NCBI RefSeq assembly: GCF_900316465.1
Contig: NZ_ONDD01000002.1
Span: 1 to 64,000, forward strand
Source: an uncultured Fibrobacter sp.
GTDB lineage: Bacteria; Fibrobacterota; Fibrobacteria; Fibrobacterales; Fibrobacteraceae
Direction of reading: 5' to 3'
DNA: 64,000 bases
In this document: one piece after another, positions 8,484 through 15,896 of the stretch
How positions within the stretch are numbered: position 1 is the stretch's first letter
Layout of the letters: every line of letters begins with the position of its first letter
The notes under the pieces: generated by a model
What the model was told of the DNA's origin: nothing
What the model saw: the letters and a program-made list of their open reading frames with translations, nothing else
Databases searched by the model: none
Translations under genes and position numbers: made by a program

Positions 8484-9128
8484 ATGGCAGACGAAAATGA
8501 AGAATTGAAGGAAATCTCGGGCGAAGAACGTCTGAAGAATTTCATGGACTTGGTGCAGAACCAGAAAAACGAACCGTGGGATTCCCGCCTTTCGGACATT
8601 CTGGATGCTTTCGAGGATTTCTTGACGTTTCGTCCGGAACCGCCGCAGGAATGGCAGGATACTTATGCCAAGAGCGGTAAGGAATTCGACTACTACCAGA
8701 TCGTGCTGCCGCAGGATTTCCAGGACCCGTATGAAGATGACCTGGGCAATATCCGCAGACTTCGCAACGAGTTCGAGCGCACGCCTTCGACGATGGCGCT
8801 GGAACACGAATTGGTGAGCCGTAACTACTTCATTTTTGAAAACGGCCACGCTGAAGCGATTCCGGCTCCACGCCCGATGCTGATGCTTGAAAGCAAGGAC
8901 CGCGAAGACGACGAAGAAGAACAGGAAGGCGACATTACGTGGGATTGCTGCATTTCGATTTTCCCGGATGGCAGCTACATTGCCTACAATCTGAATCACG
9001 ATGACGAAGAAGAACTCGGCGAAGACTTTAAGGCCGAATTCGACAAGCATATCGATGTGCTTTCGAAGTTGCAGTTGGTGATTCCGGTGGAAGGCCGCGA
9101 CTACGGTATTCTTAATAGCAGATGTTAA
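8484..9128 (+). CDS. Acidic hypothetical protein
   Basis: The 214-residue soluble protein is rich in Asp and Glu, with runs such as DREDDEEEQEGD. The ATG at 8484 has GGAGGAG eight bases upstream, embedded in the end of aspA; a GTG at 8475 is less likely. There is no signal peptide or membrane segment. I do not recognise the family. Its 2-base spacing from aspA implies one transcript. Calcium or polycation binding is conceivable from composition, but not shown. Confidence 0.7.
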   Translation: MADENEELKEISGEERLKNFMDLVQNQKNEPWDSRLSDILDAFEDFLTFRPEPPQEWQDTYAKSGKEFDYYQIVLPQDFQDPYEDDLGNIRRLRNEFERTPSTMALEHELVSRNYFIFENGHAEAIPAPRPMLMLESKDREDDEEEQEGDITWDCCISIFPDGSYIAYNLNHDDEEELGEDFKAEFDKHIDVLSKLQLVIPVEGRDYGILNSRC

Positions 9129-9275
9129 AGGGGAAAGTTTTCCCCTCGCTTAAGCCTCGGCTTAGCCTAAACCGCACGCTCACATGGCCGTTCCGGAATG
9201 TTCACTTAGCGGTTAGGCTTTCACCGAGTCTTTCGCTACCCTTTCCCCTAGGGGTTGGACCCCTAAAACCCCGAT
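9127..9275 (-). repeat. Dispersed two-hairpin repeat, inverted copy
   Basis: Read on the minus strand the block opens with a G-rich 5' part (GGGGTTTTAGGGGT, then AACCCCTAGGGG and AAGGGTAGCGA). After about 80 variable bases it closes with GCGAGGGGAAAAC / TTTCCCCTT, a perfect hairpin. The same order is found at 18792-18996 and inside rsmB at 42330-42407. It lies between the acidic hypothetical and the HAD gene and holds no gene. Its terminal hairpin may also end the aspA transcript. Confidence 0.6.
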
Positions 9276-9281
9276 GGATGT

Positions 9282-10250
9282 ATGGAAAGATTAGAAACAG
9301 AAATCTACCTGCGGTATAAGCAAATCATTGAATCGCAGGGTGTGGGAACGAGTGTGTGCGCGGGGAGCGAGTCGCCTGCGCCGCAGCGTGTGCGTATGGA
9401 AGATTTGCTGGACCGTTACGATGCTTTTTGCTTTGACGGTTACGGCACACTTTATAACCGCGGGAGCTTTGTGTACGAGGGCGCGCTGGATTGGTATACA
9501 ATGCTGCGCGCCGCGGGAAAGCAGATGCGTTTGATTACGAATGCCGCGTCTGATGTAGATGAGGTCTTGGCGGCGGATGCGGGAAAGCGAGGCTTCGCGT
9601 TTAGCGAGGCCGAAACGGTTTCTTCGGGAAGTTTGCTGAAGGATTTGTGCGTAGAATTACGCAGTCGCCGGATTGGGTCTTCTTTTGCTGCGCGCCGAGA
9701 TATGCACGAGGTTTATTACATCGGGCGCGAAACAGGCAAGCATGTGCTTGAAAGTTGCGGTATTAAAGCGGTGGCTCCGGCTGCAGAACCTGTGGAACCG
9801 ATTGTGGCCATTTCTTCGGCGAAGGATACGCCTGAAACTTATGAGCAGGCGGTGAAGATTTTGAAGCGCTCTGGCGCAATCCTCCTGGTACTGAATTCCG
9901 ATGCGTGGGCGCCGAAGATTCCGGGGGACGATGGCGTGACGGTGCGCGAGCCTGTTTCGGGAGCGCTTAGCGAAAGGTTGCGCCGCGATTCCATGTGCGA
10001 GGCGAATGGTGGCGCTGGCTGCGAGACTTTTTATTTGGGCAAGCCTTTCCCGGCGATTTGGGAGAAGGTCAAGCGGAGTTTGCCAGAAGGGTCTCGCGTG
10101 CTGATGGTGGGCGATACCTTGGGTACGGATGTGCTGGGTGCGCGTATTGCGGGCTTTGATTCTGCCCTTGTGGTGGGCAGGAATGTGCCGGCTGATGAAC
10201 TTGAGGCGGATGAAAAGGTCTTGGGAATTAGGCCGGATTATTACTTGTAG
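9282..10250 (+). CDS. HAD-superfamily hydrolase, subfamily IIA (NagD-like)
   Basis: The 322-residue protein carries a HAD motif I (CFDGYGTLYNRG, the first Asp being the likely nucleophile), motif II (LITNAAS), a IIA-type cap region, a Lys motif (YLGKPFP) and motif IV (MVGDTLGTDVLGA). This is the layout of NagD/4-nitrophenylphosphatase-type sugar phosphatases. The usual second Asp of DxD is replaced by Tyr. The first 38 residues are poorly conserved in style and a Met at residue 39, just before the domain, is an alternative start. No strong ribosome site precedes 9282. Substrate unknown. Confidence 0.8.
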   Translation: MERLETEIYLRYKQIIESQGVGTSVCAGSESPAPQRVRMEDLLDRYDAFCFDGYGTLYNRGSFVYEGALDWYTMLRAAGKQMRLITNAASDVDEVLAADAGKRGFAFSEAETVSSGSLLKDLCVELRSRRIGSSFAARRDMHEVYYIGRETGKHVLESCGIKAVAPAAEPVEPIVAISSAKDTPETYEQAVKILKRSGAILLVLNSDAWAPKIPGDDGVTVREPVSGALSERLRRDSMCEANGGAGCETFYLGKPFPAIWEKVKRSLPEGSRVLMVGDTLGTDVLGARIAGFDSALVVGRNVPADELEADEKVLGIRPDYYL

Positions 10251-10289
10251 TTTTTAAAGGGTTTGTTAACTCACTATAACTAAAGAAAA

Positions 10290-10490
10290 GGGTTTGTTAA
10301 CTCACAATATTCCTTGCTTACGCAAGGTTGTGAGTTAACCCTACGGGCTTACCGCTTGTGCGGTAAGTCCTAAATTCTTTTCACGGGCTTGCGCCCACAA
10401 AAGAATTTAGTCGAACCCTCTTCGAGGGTTCTTAGAAACCCTTCCCGCCAAAAACAAAAGACCAGGTCTTTGACCTGGTCCTTTTGTTTT
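10290..10490. repeat. Structured tandem repeat unit A (downstream side of tRNA-Gly)
   Basis: Unit A holds five hairpins in order: 10290-10341 (TTAACTCACAA / TTGTGAGTTAA with inner CCTTGC / GCAAGG), 10348-10367 (CTTACCGC / GCGGTAAG), 10370-10410 (TAAATTCTTTT / AAAAGAATTTA with inner GGGC / GCCC), 10413-10431 (GAACCCTC / GAGGGTTC) and 10451-10490 (a terminator-like hairpin). It is homologous to unit B at an offset of about 213-215 bases. A 16-base piece of the unit start is also repeated at 10257-10274. No credible gene is present. Confidence 0.7.
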
Positions 10491-10507
10491 TTAGAGCGGG
10501 AAAAGGG
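10489..10507 (-). repeat. Copy of the tRNA-Gly 3' end (att-like direct repeat)
   Basis: TTTTAGAGCGGGAAAAGGG here is identical to 10702-10720, which spans the last 13 bases of tRNA-Gly and its flank. It separates units A and B. Direct repeats of a tRNA 3' end are the usual footprint of site-specific integration, but no integrase is nearby. Confidence 0.6.
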
Positions 10508-10706
10508 GTTGTTTAATCGCAATATTCCTTGCTGACGCAAGGTTGCGATTAAACCCTTCGGGCTTGCTCTCGCTGTGCTCGTGTCAAGCTCAAAATCCGT
10601 TTTTCGCACTTCGTGCATAACCGGATTTTGTCGAACCCTCTTCTCGGGTTCAAAACCCATCCCAAATATAAAATAGAAGAGACCCGAAAGGGCCTCTTCT
10701 ATTTTA
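10505..10706. repeat. Structured tandem repeat unit B (adjacent to tRNA-Gly)
   Basis: Unit B repeats the hairpin order of unit A: 10506-10556 (TTTAATCGCAA / TTGCGATTAAA with inner CCTTGC / GCAAGG), a weaker 10563-10590 stem, 10591-10630 (CAAAATCCG / CGGATTTTG with inner GCAC / GTGC), 10633-10651 (GAACCC / GGGTTC) and 10669-10706 (a terminator-like hairpin). The first stem differs from unit A at three base pairs, and all three are changed on both arms. On the minus strand it follows tRNA-Gly directly, so the last hairpin may terminate the tRNA. Confidence 0.7.
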
Positions 10707-10707
10707 G

Positions 10708-10780
10708 AGCGGGAAAAGGGTTTCGAACCCTCGACATCGACCTTGGGAAGGTCGCGCTCTACCAACTGAGCTACTCCCGC
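10708..10780 (-). tRNA. tRNA-Gly (CCC)
   Basis: The 73-base cloverleaf folds fully: acceptor GCGGGAG / TTCCCGC, D arm GCTC / GAGC, anticodon stem CGACC / GGTCG with loop TTCCCAA (anticodon CCC, codon GGG), and T arm GAGGG TTCGAAA CCCTT. CCA is not encoded. The 3' end is duplicated at 10489-10507. Confidence 0.95.
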
Positions 10781-10859
10781 GAGTGTTGCTAATTTAGAAA
10801 AAATGCGGTGTTTGTAAAGGGGTAGGGCTCTTCGGGCGCGTTTATAGGCTTGATTTTTC

Positions 10860-10867
10860 TATCATTG
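10860..10867 (+). promoter_or_regulatory. -10 box close to start codon
   Basis: TATCATTG ends four bases before the ATG at 10872. It suggests a leaderless or near-leaderless transcript for the exported coiled-coil protein. Confidence 0.35.
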
Positions 10868-10871
10868 AGGC

Positions 10872-11396
10872 ATGCTTAAGTTTAAATTGATGATTGCGTG
10901 TGCCGCAGTTGTGCTTGTCTCGGCGGGGTATGCCGAAGAAAAGTCCATGTGGACTAAATTTGTGGAATTCTTTAGTCCTTCATCAACGGTAGAGGGTGAT
11001 GGCCCGCTGTATGATCAGGTTCGTGAACTGGACCGCAAAATCAATCGCGTAGAGGGCAAGTATGCTCGCGAACGCCGTCCGATGAACAAGGAACGCTACA
11101 AGAAAGAACTTATTCAGTTGCGTGAAGAACGTGAGGCCTTGATGAAAAAGATTGAGGCTGAAGAAAAGAACAAGGGTAAGTCTTCGGCTGTTTCAAAGTC
11201 AAGTTCTTCTGTGAAGGCTGTAAGTTCGTCTTCGCAGGCTGTTAGTTCATCGTCTGCAGAGGTGGCTGTTGCTGTAGAAGGCTGCAAACCCGATACGGTT
11301 TATGTCCGCGACACGGTCGTGGTGCATGACACGCTTTATGTGATGCTTGCGCCGAAGCCTGAAACTGCGGCGCCTGCTGATACTAGTAAGAAGTAA
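10872..11396 (+). CDS. Exported coiled-coil protein with Ser-rich linker
   Basis: The 174-residue protein has a signal peptide (residues 1-21, ending SAGYAEE), then a charged alpha-helical region (about 50-105) rich in Lys, Arg and Glu that should form a coiled coil. A linker of SSSS blocks (about 108-138) and a short Thr/Val-rich tail with CKPDTVYVRDTVVVHDTLYV follow. The tail contains a repeated DTVxVxDTLYV pattern. I do not recognise a family. The Ser blocks match linkers elsewhere in this genome. Periplasmic or outer-membrane association is inferred. Confidence 0.7.
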   Translation: MLKFKLMIACAAVVLVSAGYAEEKSMWTKFVEFFSPSSTVEGDGPLYDQVRELDRKINRVEGKYARERRPMNKERYKKELIQLREEREALMKKIEAEEKNKGKSSAVSKSSSSVKAVSSSSQAVSSSSAEVAVAVEGCKPDTVYVRDTVVVHDTLYVMLAPKPETAAPADTSKK

Positions 11397-11447
11397 TGCT
11401 TCTTTGCGGGTAAGAAAGGGAGGTCCCGGACCAAGTCCGGGAAGACA

Positions 11448-12305
11448 TTAAGGATTAATCGTAAAGCCGCGGCGGAAGTTCTCGATAAGGCAGCAGCTGA
11501 TGCTGACATCGGTTTCGTATTCGGGAATGTCTTCGCGCTTGACCCACAGGGCTTCGGAAAGTTCTTCCTTTTGCATGTGGATGGTATCGTTGCCATCGAG
11601 TTCGGCGGTAAAGCCTGCAATGAGGGAGTCGCTGAAAGCCCACGGCTGCGAACTGAAATAGCGGACGTTTTTCACGCGGAGACCCGCTTCTTCCATGACT
11701 TCGCGGTGTACGGCCTGTTCCAAGCTTTCACCGACTTCGACAAATCCAGAAATCAAGAAGAGTCTCGGGTTCGGATTGTCGATGTTGTGTGCCATCAGGA
11801 GCTTGTCGCCGTTACGCACGGCCACGATCACGACAGGCGAAATTCTCGGGTAAACGACATTGCCGCACTTGGGACAAATGATGGATCGCTCGTGGTCACC
11901 GCGAATGGTCACGTTTCCGCAACGCCCGCAGAACTTGTTCAGCGATTCCCAATGAGCGATGTGAGCGGCGGTGGCGCCTCCCATTCGTTCTACGGGATTC
12001 ATACCGCGGAAGGTGCGGTTGCCCATGTATTCGTAGCCGGCAGGAGCTTCTGCTTCGACGGTTGCCTTGCTGTCGTCTAAGAAGAAGGCTGTGTCGTCGA
12101 TGCTAAAAAGGTAATGGCCTTCGAAGTCGGCGAGTGTTTTGCCTTCAAGCGCAAGGAGTTCGCCTACTTGCGGAATGACATAGCCTTCGCCACTCTTTTT
12201 GAGGAGCGTCTTGGATCCATTGTAACGAATGACAAAGTCGGTGACCTTGGGGTCAACGACTTTGAATTCATTATTAAAAATATGTGGTGCGATTTCGTGA
12301 ATCAT
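11448..12305 (-). CDS. nudC: NAD(+)/NADH diphosphatase (Nudix, zinc ribbon)
   Basis: The 285-residue enzyme would cleave NADH or NAD to NMN(H) and AMP and may remove NAD caps from RNA. A zinc ribbon (FCGRCGN and ICPKCGN, about residues 122-145) precedes the Nudix box GFVEVGESLEQ ... REVMEEAGL (about 187-209). The SQPWAFSDSL motif that distinguishes NudC from other Nudix enzymes follows. Length is typical. It is convergent with the exported coiled-coil gene; an inverted repeat CCCGGAC / GTCCGGG at 11424-11440 lies between them. Confidence 0.92.
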   Translation of the reverse strand: MIHEIAPHIFNNEFKVVDPKVTDFVIRYNGSKTLLKKSGEGYVIPQVGELLALEGKTLADFEGHYLFSIDDTAFFLDDSKATVEAEAPAGYEYMGNRTFRGMNPVERMGGATAAHIAHWESLNKFCGRCGNVTIRGDHERSIICPKCGNVVYPRISPVVIVAVRNGDKLLMAHNIDNPNPRLFLISGFVEVGESLEQAVHREVMEEAGLRVKNVRYFSSQPWAFSDSLIAGFTAELDGNDTIHMQKEELSEALWVKREDIPEYETDVSISCCLIENFRRGFTINP

Positions 12306-12310
12306 GAATT

Positions 12311-12352
12311 AGATCCTTCGACTTCGTGCTGCGCACTCCGCTCAGGATGACA
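12311..12352 (-). repeat. Dispersed CCTGAGCG/CGAAGGATC-type repeat
   Basis: On the minus strand TCATCCTGAGCGGAGTGC is followed by CGAAGTCGAAGGATC, an imperfect palindrome that I recall as a common intergenic repeat in many bacterial genomes. It sits just upstream of nudC, whose start is six bases beyond it, so it forms the whole short leader or spacer after speA and nudC are separated. Confidence 0.5.
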
Positions 12353-12363
12353 TTTTCTATGGT

Positions 12364-14262
12364 CTACTCTAGGTATGTGTAACCGTACAGGCCGCCACGG
12401 TAGATGTTCAGGAATTCCTTACCTTCTTGCAGGCTGATCTTTCCTTCCTTCACGGAGCGGGATACCCAGTTTTCCATGGTGCGTACAAGAGCCTTGTCGC
12501 TGAAGTTCACGTAGTCAAGCACGTCTTCCACGGATTCACCGTCAATCACCTTGTCGATTTCGTAGCCGCCCTTGTCGTTGCAAACAATGTGGACTGCGTT
12601 GGTGTCGCCAAAGAGGTTGTGAAGGTCTCCGAGGATTTCCTGGTAGGCGCCCACGAGGTAAACTGCGATATAGTACGGTTCGCCGTTCTTGAGCTCATGC
12701 AGCGGGAGTGTGCGGCTTACGTCGCCACCGCGTACGAACATGTCGATTTTACCGTCGGAGTCGCAAGTGACATCCTGCAGAGTCGTTTCTACAGTCGGTT
12801 CTTCGTTCAAACGCTGGATCGGCATGAGCGGGAAGACTTGGTCTACGCCCCAGCTGTCCGGCAGGCTCTGGAACAAACTGAAGTTGCAGAAATACTTCTG
12901 GGCCAACAGGCGCGGAAGTTCGCTGAGTTCATAAGGCGGATGGCGCAAGTCCTTGGCGAGCAAGTCCACTTTGCGCACAATGCTCCAGAACAGGCGTTCG
13001 CACATGGCGCGGGTGGGCAAGTCGTAATCGCCGACCTTGAAACCGTTGAGCACGTCGTCGTTCAGCTGAATGGCGTCGTGCCAGCTTTCGAGCAGGTTCT
13101 TGGGAGTGAGTCCCTTGTAAATGCCGTAAAGGTCCTTCAGTGCGTCAGGAGCGTCATCGTTGATTTCGTGAATGTTCTCGTCGAAGAATGCCTGGCCGGC
13201 TGTTTCAAGAACGTTGAACACCAGAATGGAATGGTGTGCTGCAAGTGCACGACCGGATTCCGCGATGATGTTCGGATGCGCGACGCCGCCATTTTCGCAG
13301 GCTTCGAACATGGCGTACACCACGTCGTTCGCGTATTCCTGAATGGAGTAGTTCACCGAGCTGGCGTTAGAGCTGCGGGTGCCGTCGTAATCCACGCCGA
13401 GACCGCCGCCAACGTCCACGAATTCAAGGCCCATGCCCATCTTCTTGATTTGCACGTAGAACTGCGAAACTTCACGAAGACCGCTCTTGATGTGGCGAAT
13501 GTTGGTAATCTGGCTGCCCAAGTGGAAGTGGATGAGCTTCATGCAGTCTTCCATCTTCTCTTGCTTGATATAGTCGAGAGCTTCCAACAATTCAGAACTG
13601 TTGAGACCGAACTTGCTGTGGTATCCACCGGATTCTTCCCACTTGCCGCTACCGGAGCTGGCGAGTTTGATGCGAATACCGATGTTCGGACGCACGCCGA
13701 TTCGACGGGAAAGTTCCACCACAAGGTGGAGCTCGTTCATCTTTTCAACGACGATGAAAATCTTCTTGCCCATCTTCTGTGCAAGGAGAGCGAGTTCGAT
13801 AAAGTCTTCGTCCTTGTAGCCGTTGCAGATAATCAACGAATCCGGATTGTCCATGTTCGCAAGCACGGCGTGGAGTTCCGGCTTGGAACCGGCTTCGAGA
13901 CCGATATTGTACTTTTTACCGTGGCTGACGATTTCTTCCAAGACCGCGCGCTGTTGGTTCACCTTGATCGGGAAAATGCTGTAGTAGCTCCCGTTGAAAC
14001 CGTATTCCTTGCGGGACTTGTTAAAGCATTCGTTGATCTTTTCGATGCGGCTGTCCAGGATGTCCGGGAAACGAAGCAGCATCGGGGTAGAAACATCGCG
14101 GAGCGAAAGTTCCTGCACAAGTTCGTACAGGTCAATGTCCGGGCCGCCATCCTTGAGCGGGTGCACCGTGGCGTGACCCTTCTCGTTGATGTCAAAGTAA
14201 TTTACGCCCCAACCTTTTACGTTGTAAAGGTCGCGGGAATCGTCAATGCGCCATTTTTTCAT
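12364..14262 (-). CDS. speA: Biosynthetic arginine decarboxylase
   Basis: The 632-residue PLP enzyme converts arginine to agmatine, the first step to putrescine. The PLP lysine lies in YSIFPIKVNQQR (about residue 95). VDVGGGLGVDYDGT and the SGRALAAHHS region (residues about 275-345) belong to the alanine-racemase-like barrel and the C-terminal part forms the second domain. Length fits the SpeA family. It lies 11 bases after carboxynorspermidine synthase, so both are in one polyamine operon under the promoter at 15623-15651. The later enzymes (agmatine to putrescine, carboxynorspermidine decarboxylase) are not in the window. Confidence 0.95.
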   Translation of the reverse strand: MKKWRIDDSRDLYNVKGWGVNYFDINEKGHATVHPLKDGGPDIDLYELVQELSLRDVSTPMLLRFPDILDSRIEKINECFNKSRKEYGFNGSYYSIFPIKVNQQRAVLEEIVSHGKKYNIGLEAGSKPELHAVLANMDNPDSLIICNGYKDEDFIELALLAQKMGKKIFIVVEKMNELHLVVELSRRIGVRPNIGIRIKLASSGSGKWEESGGYHSKFGLNSSELLEALDYIKQEKMEDCMKLIHFHLGSQITNIRHIKSGLREVSQFYVQIKKMGMGLEFVDVGGGLGVDYDGTRSSNASSVNYSIQEYANDVVYAMFEACENGGVAHPNIIAESGRALAAHHSILVFNVLETAGQAFFDENIHEINDDAPDALKDLYGIYKGLTPKNLLESWHDAIQLNDDVLNGFKVGDYDLPTRAMCERLFWSIVRKVDLLAKDLRHPPYELSELPRLLAQKYFCNFSLFQSLPDSWGVDQVFPLMPIQRLNEEPTVETTLQDVTCDSDGKIDMFVRGGDVSRTLPLHELKNGEPYYIAVYLVGAYQEILGDLHNLFGDTNAVHIVCNDKGGYEIDKVIDGESVEDVLDYVNFSDKALVRTMENWVSRSVKEGKISLQEGKEFLNIYRGGLYGYTYLE

Positions 14263-14273
14263 TTCAGGTCTCT

Positions 14274-15548
14274 CTAGTCAACGAGGACGGGATTGAAGTT
14301 TTCCTGCCAGGGGAGGCCGTACTTGGTGAGGGCTTCCATGAACGGATCCGGGTCGAATTCTTCGACGGTATGTACGCCCGGCTTGTTCCACTTGCCGGTT
14401 AGCACCATCATGGCGCCGCACATGGCCGGAACGCCAGTCGTGTAGGCGATAGCCTGGCTGCCGAGTTCCTTGTAGCATTCCTGGTGGTCGCAGACGTTGT
14501 ACAGGTAGTAGGTCTTGTCCTTGCCGTCCTTCTTGCCCTTGAAAATGCAACCGATGTTGGTCTTGCCGACGGTGCGGGGGCCGAGGCTTGCCGGGTCCGG
14601 AAGCAGGGCCTTGAGGAACTGGATAGGCACGATGTCCTGACCCTGGAACTTGATGGGCTGGGTGCTGAGCATGCCCACGTCTTCGAGGCAGCGCATGTGG
14701 TCGAGGTAGCTCTGACCGAACGTCATGAAGAAGCGGATGCGCTTCACGCCCGGAATGTTCTGGGCGAGCGATTCGATTTCTTCGTGGTGCAGCAAGTACA
14801 TGTCCTTCTGACCGACCTGGTCGAAGTTGTACACGCGCTTGATGCTCATGGCCGGGATTTCAACCCAGTGGCCCTTGCCGTTAGCGTCGGTGTCCCAGTA
14901 GCTACCCGGGGCAGAGACTTCGCGGAGGTTGATTTCGGGGTTGAAGTTGGTTGCGAACTTGTAACCGTGATCGCCACCGTTGCAGTCGAGGATGTCGATT
15001 TCTTCGATGGTGTCGAACTGGTGCTTTAAAGCATAGGCGCAGTATGCCTGGGAAACACCCGGGTCAAAGCCCGAACCGAGCAGAGCCGTGAGACCGGCCT
15101 TTTCAAACTTTTCTTTGTATGCCCACTGCCAGCTGTAGTCGAAGTAGGCGCTGAAACCCTGTTCCTTGCAGCGCTTGTCGTAGACCTTGCGCCATTCCGG
15201 ATCGTCGATGTTTTCGGGTTCGTAGTTAGCCGTGTCCATGTAGTTCACGCCGCATTCCAGGCAGGCATCCATAATGGCCAAGTCCTGGTAGGGGAGTGCG
15301 ATGTTCATCACGAGGTCCGGCTTATATTCCTTGATTAGAGCAGAGACATTCTCGGCCTTGTCTGCGTCGACGGCTGCAGTCGTAATGACCGTCTTTGTAT
15401 TCGGGCGGAGTTCCTGGGCCAGCTTTTCGCAGTTTTCGCGATGGCGGCTTGCGATACAGATTTCGCTAAAAACTTCGCTGCAGGTGCAGCACTTCTTGAT
15501 AGCAACTGTGGCAACGGCGCCACAACCGATAATCAATGCTCTTGCCAT
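14274..15548 (-). CDS. Carboxynorspermidine/carboxyspermidine synthase
   Basis: The 424-residue saccharopine-dehydrogenase-like enzyme reductively condenses aspartate semialdehyde with a diamine (putrescine or diaminopropane), using NADPH. The N-terminal Rossmann motif is ALIIGCGAVATVAIKKC. MNIALPYQDLAIMDACLECG and NYMDTANYE follow, as in this family. Homologues begin MARALI, so I chose the ATG at 15548 with GAGGA about 12 bases upstream, not the ATG at 15566. Pairing with speA points to spermidine synthesis by the carboxyspermidine route instead of the S-adenosylmethionine route. Confidence 0.88.
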   Translation of the reverse strand: MARALIIGCGAVATVAIKKCCTCSEVFSEICIASRHRENCEKLAQELRPNTKTVITTAAVDADKAENVSALIKEYKPDLVMNIALPYQDLAIMDACLECGVNYMDTANYEPENIDDPEWRKVYDKRCKEQGFSAYFDYSWQWAYKEKFEKAGLTALLGSGFDPGVSQAYCAYALKHQFDTIEEIDILDCNGGDHGYKFATNFNPEINLREVSAPGSYWDTDANGKGHWVEIPAMSIKRVYNFDQVGQKDMYLLHHEEIESLAQNIPGVKRIRFFMTFGQSYLDHMRCLEDVGMLSTQPIKFQGQDIVPIQFLKALLPDPASLGPRTVGKTNIGCIFKGKKDGKDKTYYLYNVCDHQECYKELGSQAIAYTTGVPAMCGAMMVLTGKWNKPGVHTVEEFDPDPFMEALTKYGLPWQENFNPVLVD

Positions 15549-15622
15549 TTTTTGTTTGTTCCTCATTTGTTGAGAGTTAATCCATCGGGATGGCGATCCC
15601 GGTAGAGTATGTTGATGTTATA

Positions 15623-15651
15623 AATGTAGAAAAAGGCGAGTGCCATTGCAA
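15623..15651 (-). promoter_or_regulatory. Sigma-70-like promoter of the polyamine operon
   Basis: On the minus strand TTGCAA and TACATT are separated by exactly 17 bases. The leader of about 65 bases holds a small hairpin (GGGAT / ATCCC, 15587-15601). A degraded copy of the -10 side (CGCCTTTTTCTACAT) recurs at 15706-15721. Between the operon and the tRNA there is also a palindrome GCGCTAC / GTAGCGC (15690-15705) but no gene. Confidence 0.6.
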
Positions 15652-15740
15652 AGCGCTTGCGCTATGAAATGGCCGAGCCGTACTCCATGCGCTACATAGT
15701 AGCGCCATGTAGAAAAAGGCGAACGGCCACTTGCAGTCTT

Positions 15741-15778
15741 AAAAAAAGAAAGGCGGCTTCTGTGAGAAACCGCCTTTC
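15741..15778 (-). terminator. Terminator of tRNA(CAT)
   Basis: The stem AAAGGCGG / CCGCCTTT, read on the minus strand, ends in CTTTTTTT right after the tRNA. Confidence 0.85.
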
Positions 15779-15779
15779 G

Positions 15780-15853
15780 TGGGACCTCCGGGACTTGAAC
15801 CCGGAACCCGCGGGTTATGAGTCCGCTGCTCTAACCAATTGAGCTAAAGTCCC
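15780..15853 (-). tRNA. tRNA with CAT anticodon (elongator Met or Ile2)
   Basis: The 74-base cloverleaf has acceptor GGGACTT / AGGTCCC, D arm GCTC / GAGC, anticodon loop CTCATAA and T arm CCGGG TTCAAGT CCCGG. The pair next to the anticodon loop is an A-C mismatch. Absence of initiator features (here the first pair is G-C) excludes tRNA-fMet. The GACTCATAA context resembles Ile2, where the C would be lysidine-modified, but Met cannot be excluded. Confidence 0.9.
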
Positions 15854-15896
15854 GATAATGGGCCAAATATAGTCTTTTTTCGGAAAAAATGTTGTA

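Noticed and set aside
9364..9392. Further in-frame palindromic insert in the HAD gene
   Set aside because: GCGCGGGGAGCGAGT resembles parts of the family, but neither conserved end is present, so the evidence is too weak to claim.
10489..10507. Second tRNA-Gly gene
   Set aside because: Only the 3' end of the tRNA and short T-arm-like words are copied. No acceptor 5' arm or anticodon arm exists.
10370..10765. 131-codon minus-strand frame across tRNA-Gly and the tandem repeats
   Set aside because: It runs through a functional tRNA and hairpin arrays and has no coding pattern, so it should not be annotated as a gene.
12427..14277. Long antisense open frame (616 codons) opposite speA
   Set aside because: It is the shadow of the arginine decarboxylase, whose motifs and length are clear. 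The antisense translation has Val/Glu/His-rich content with no signal or motif.
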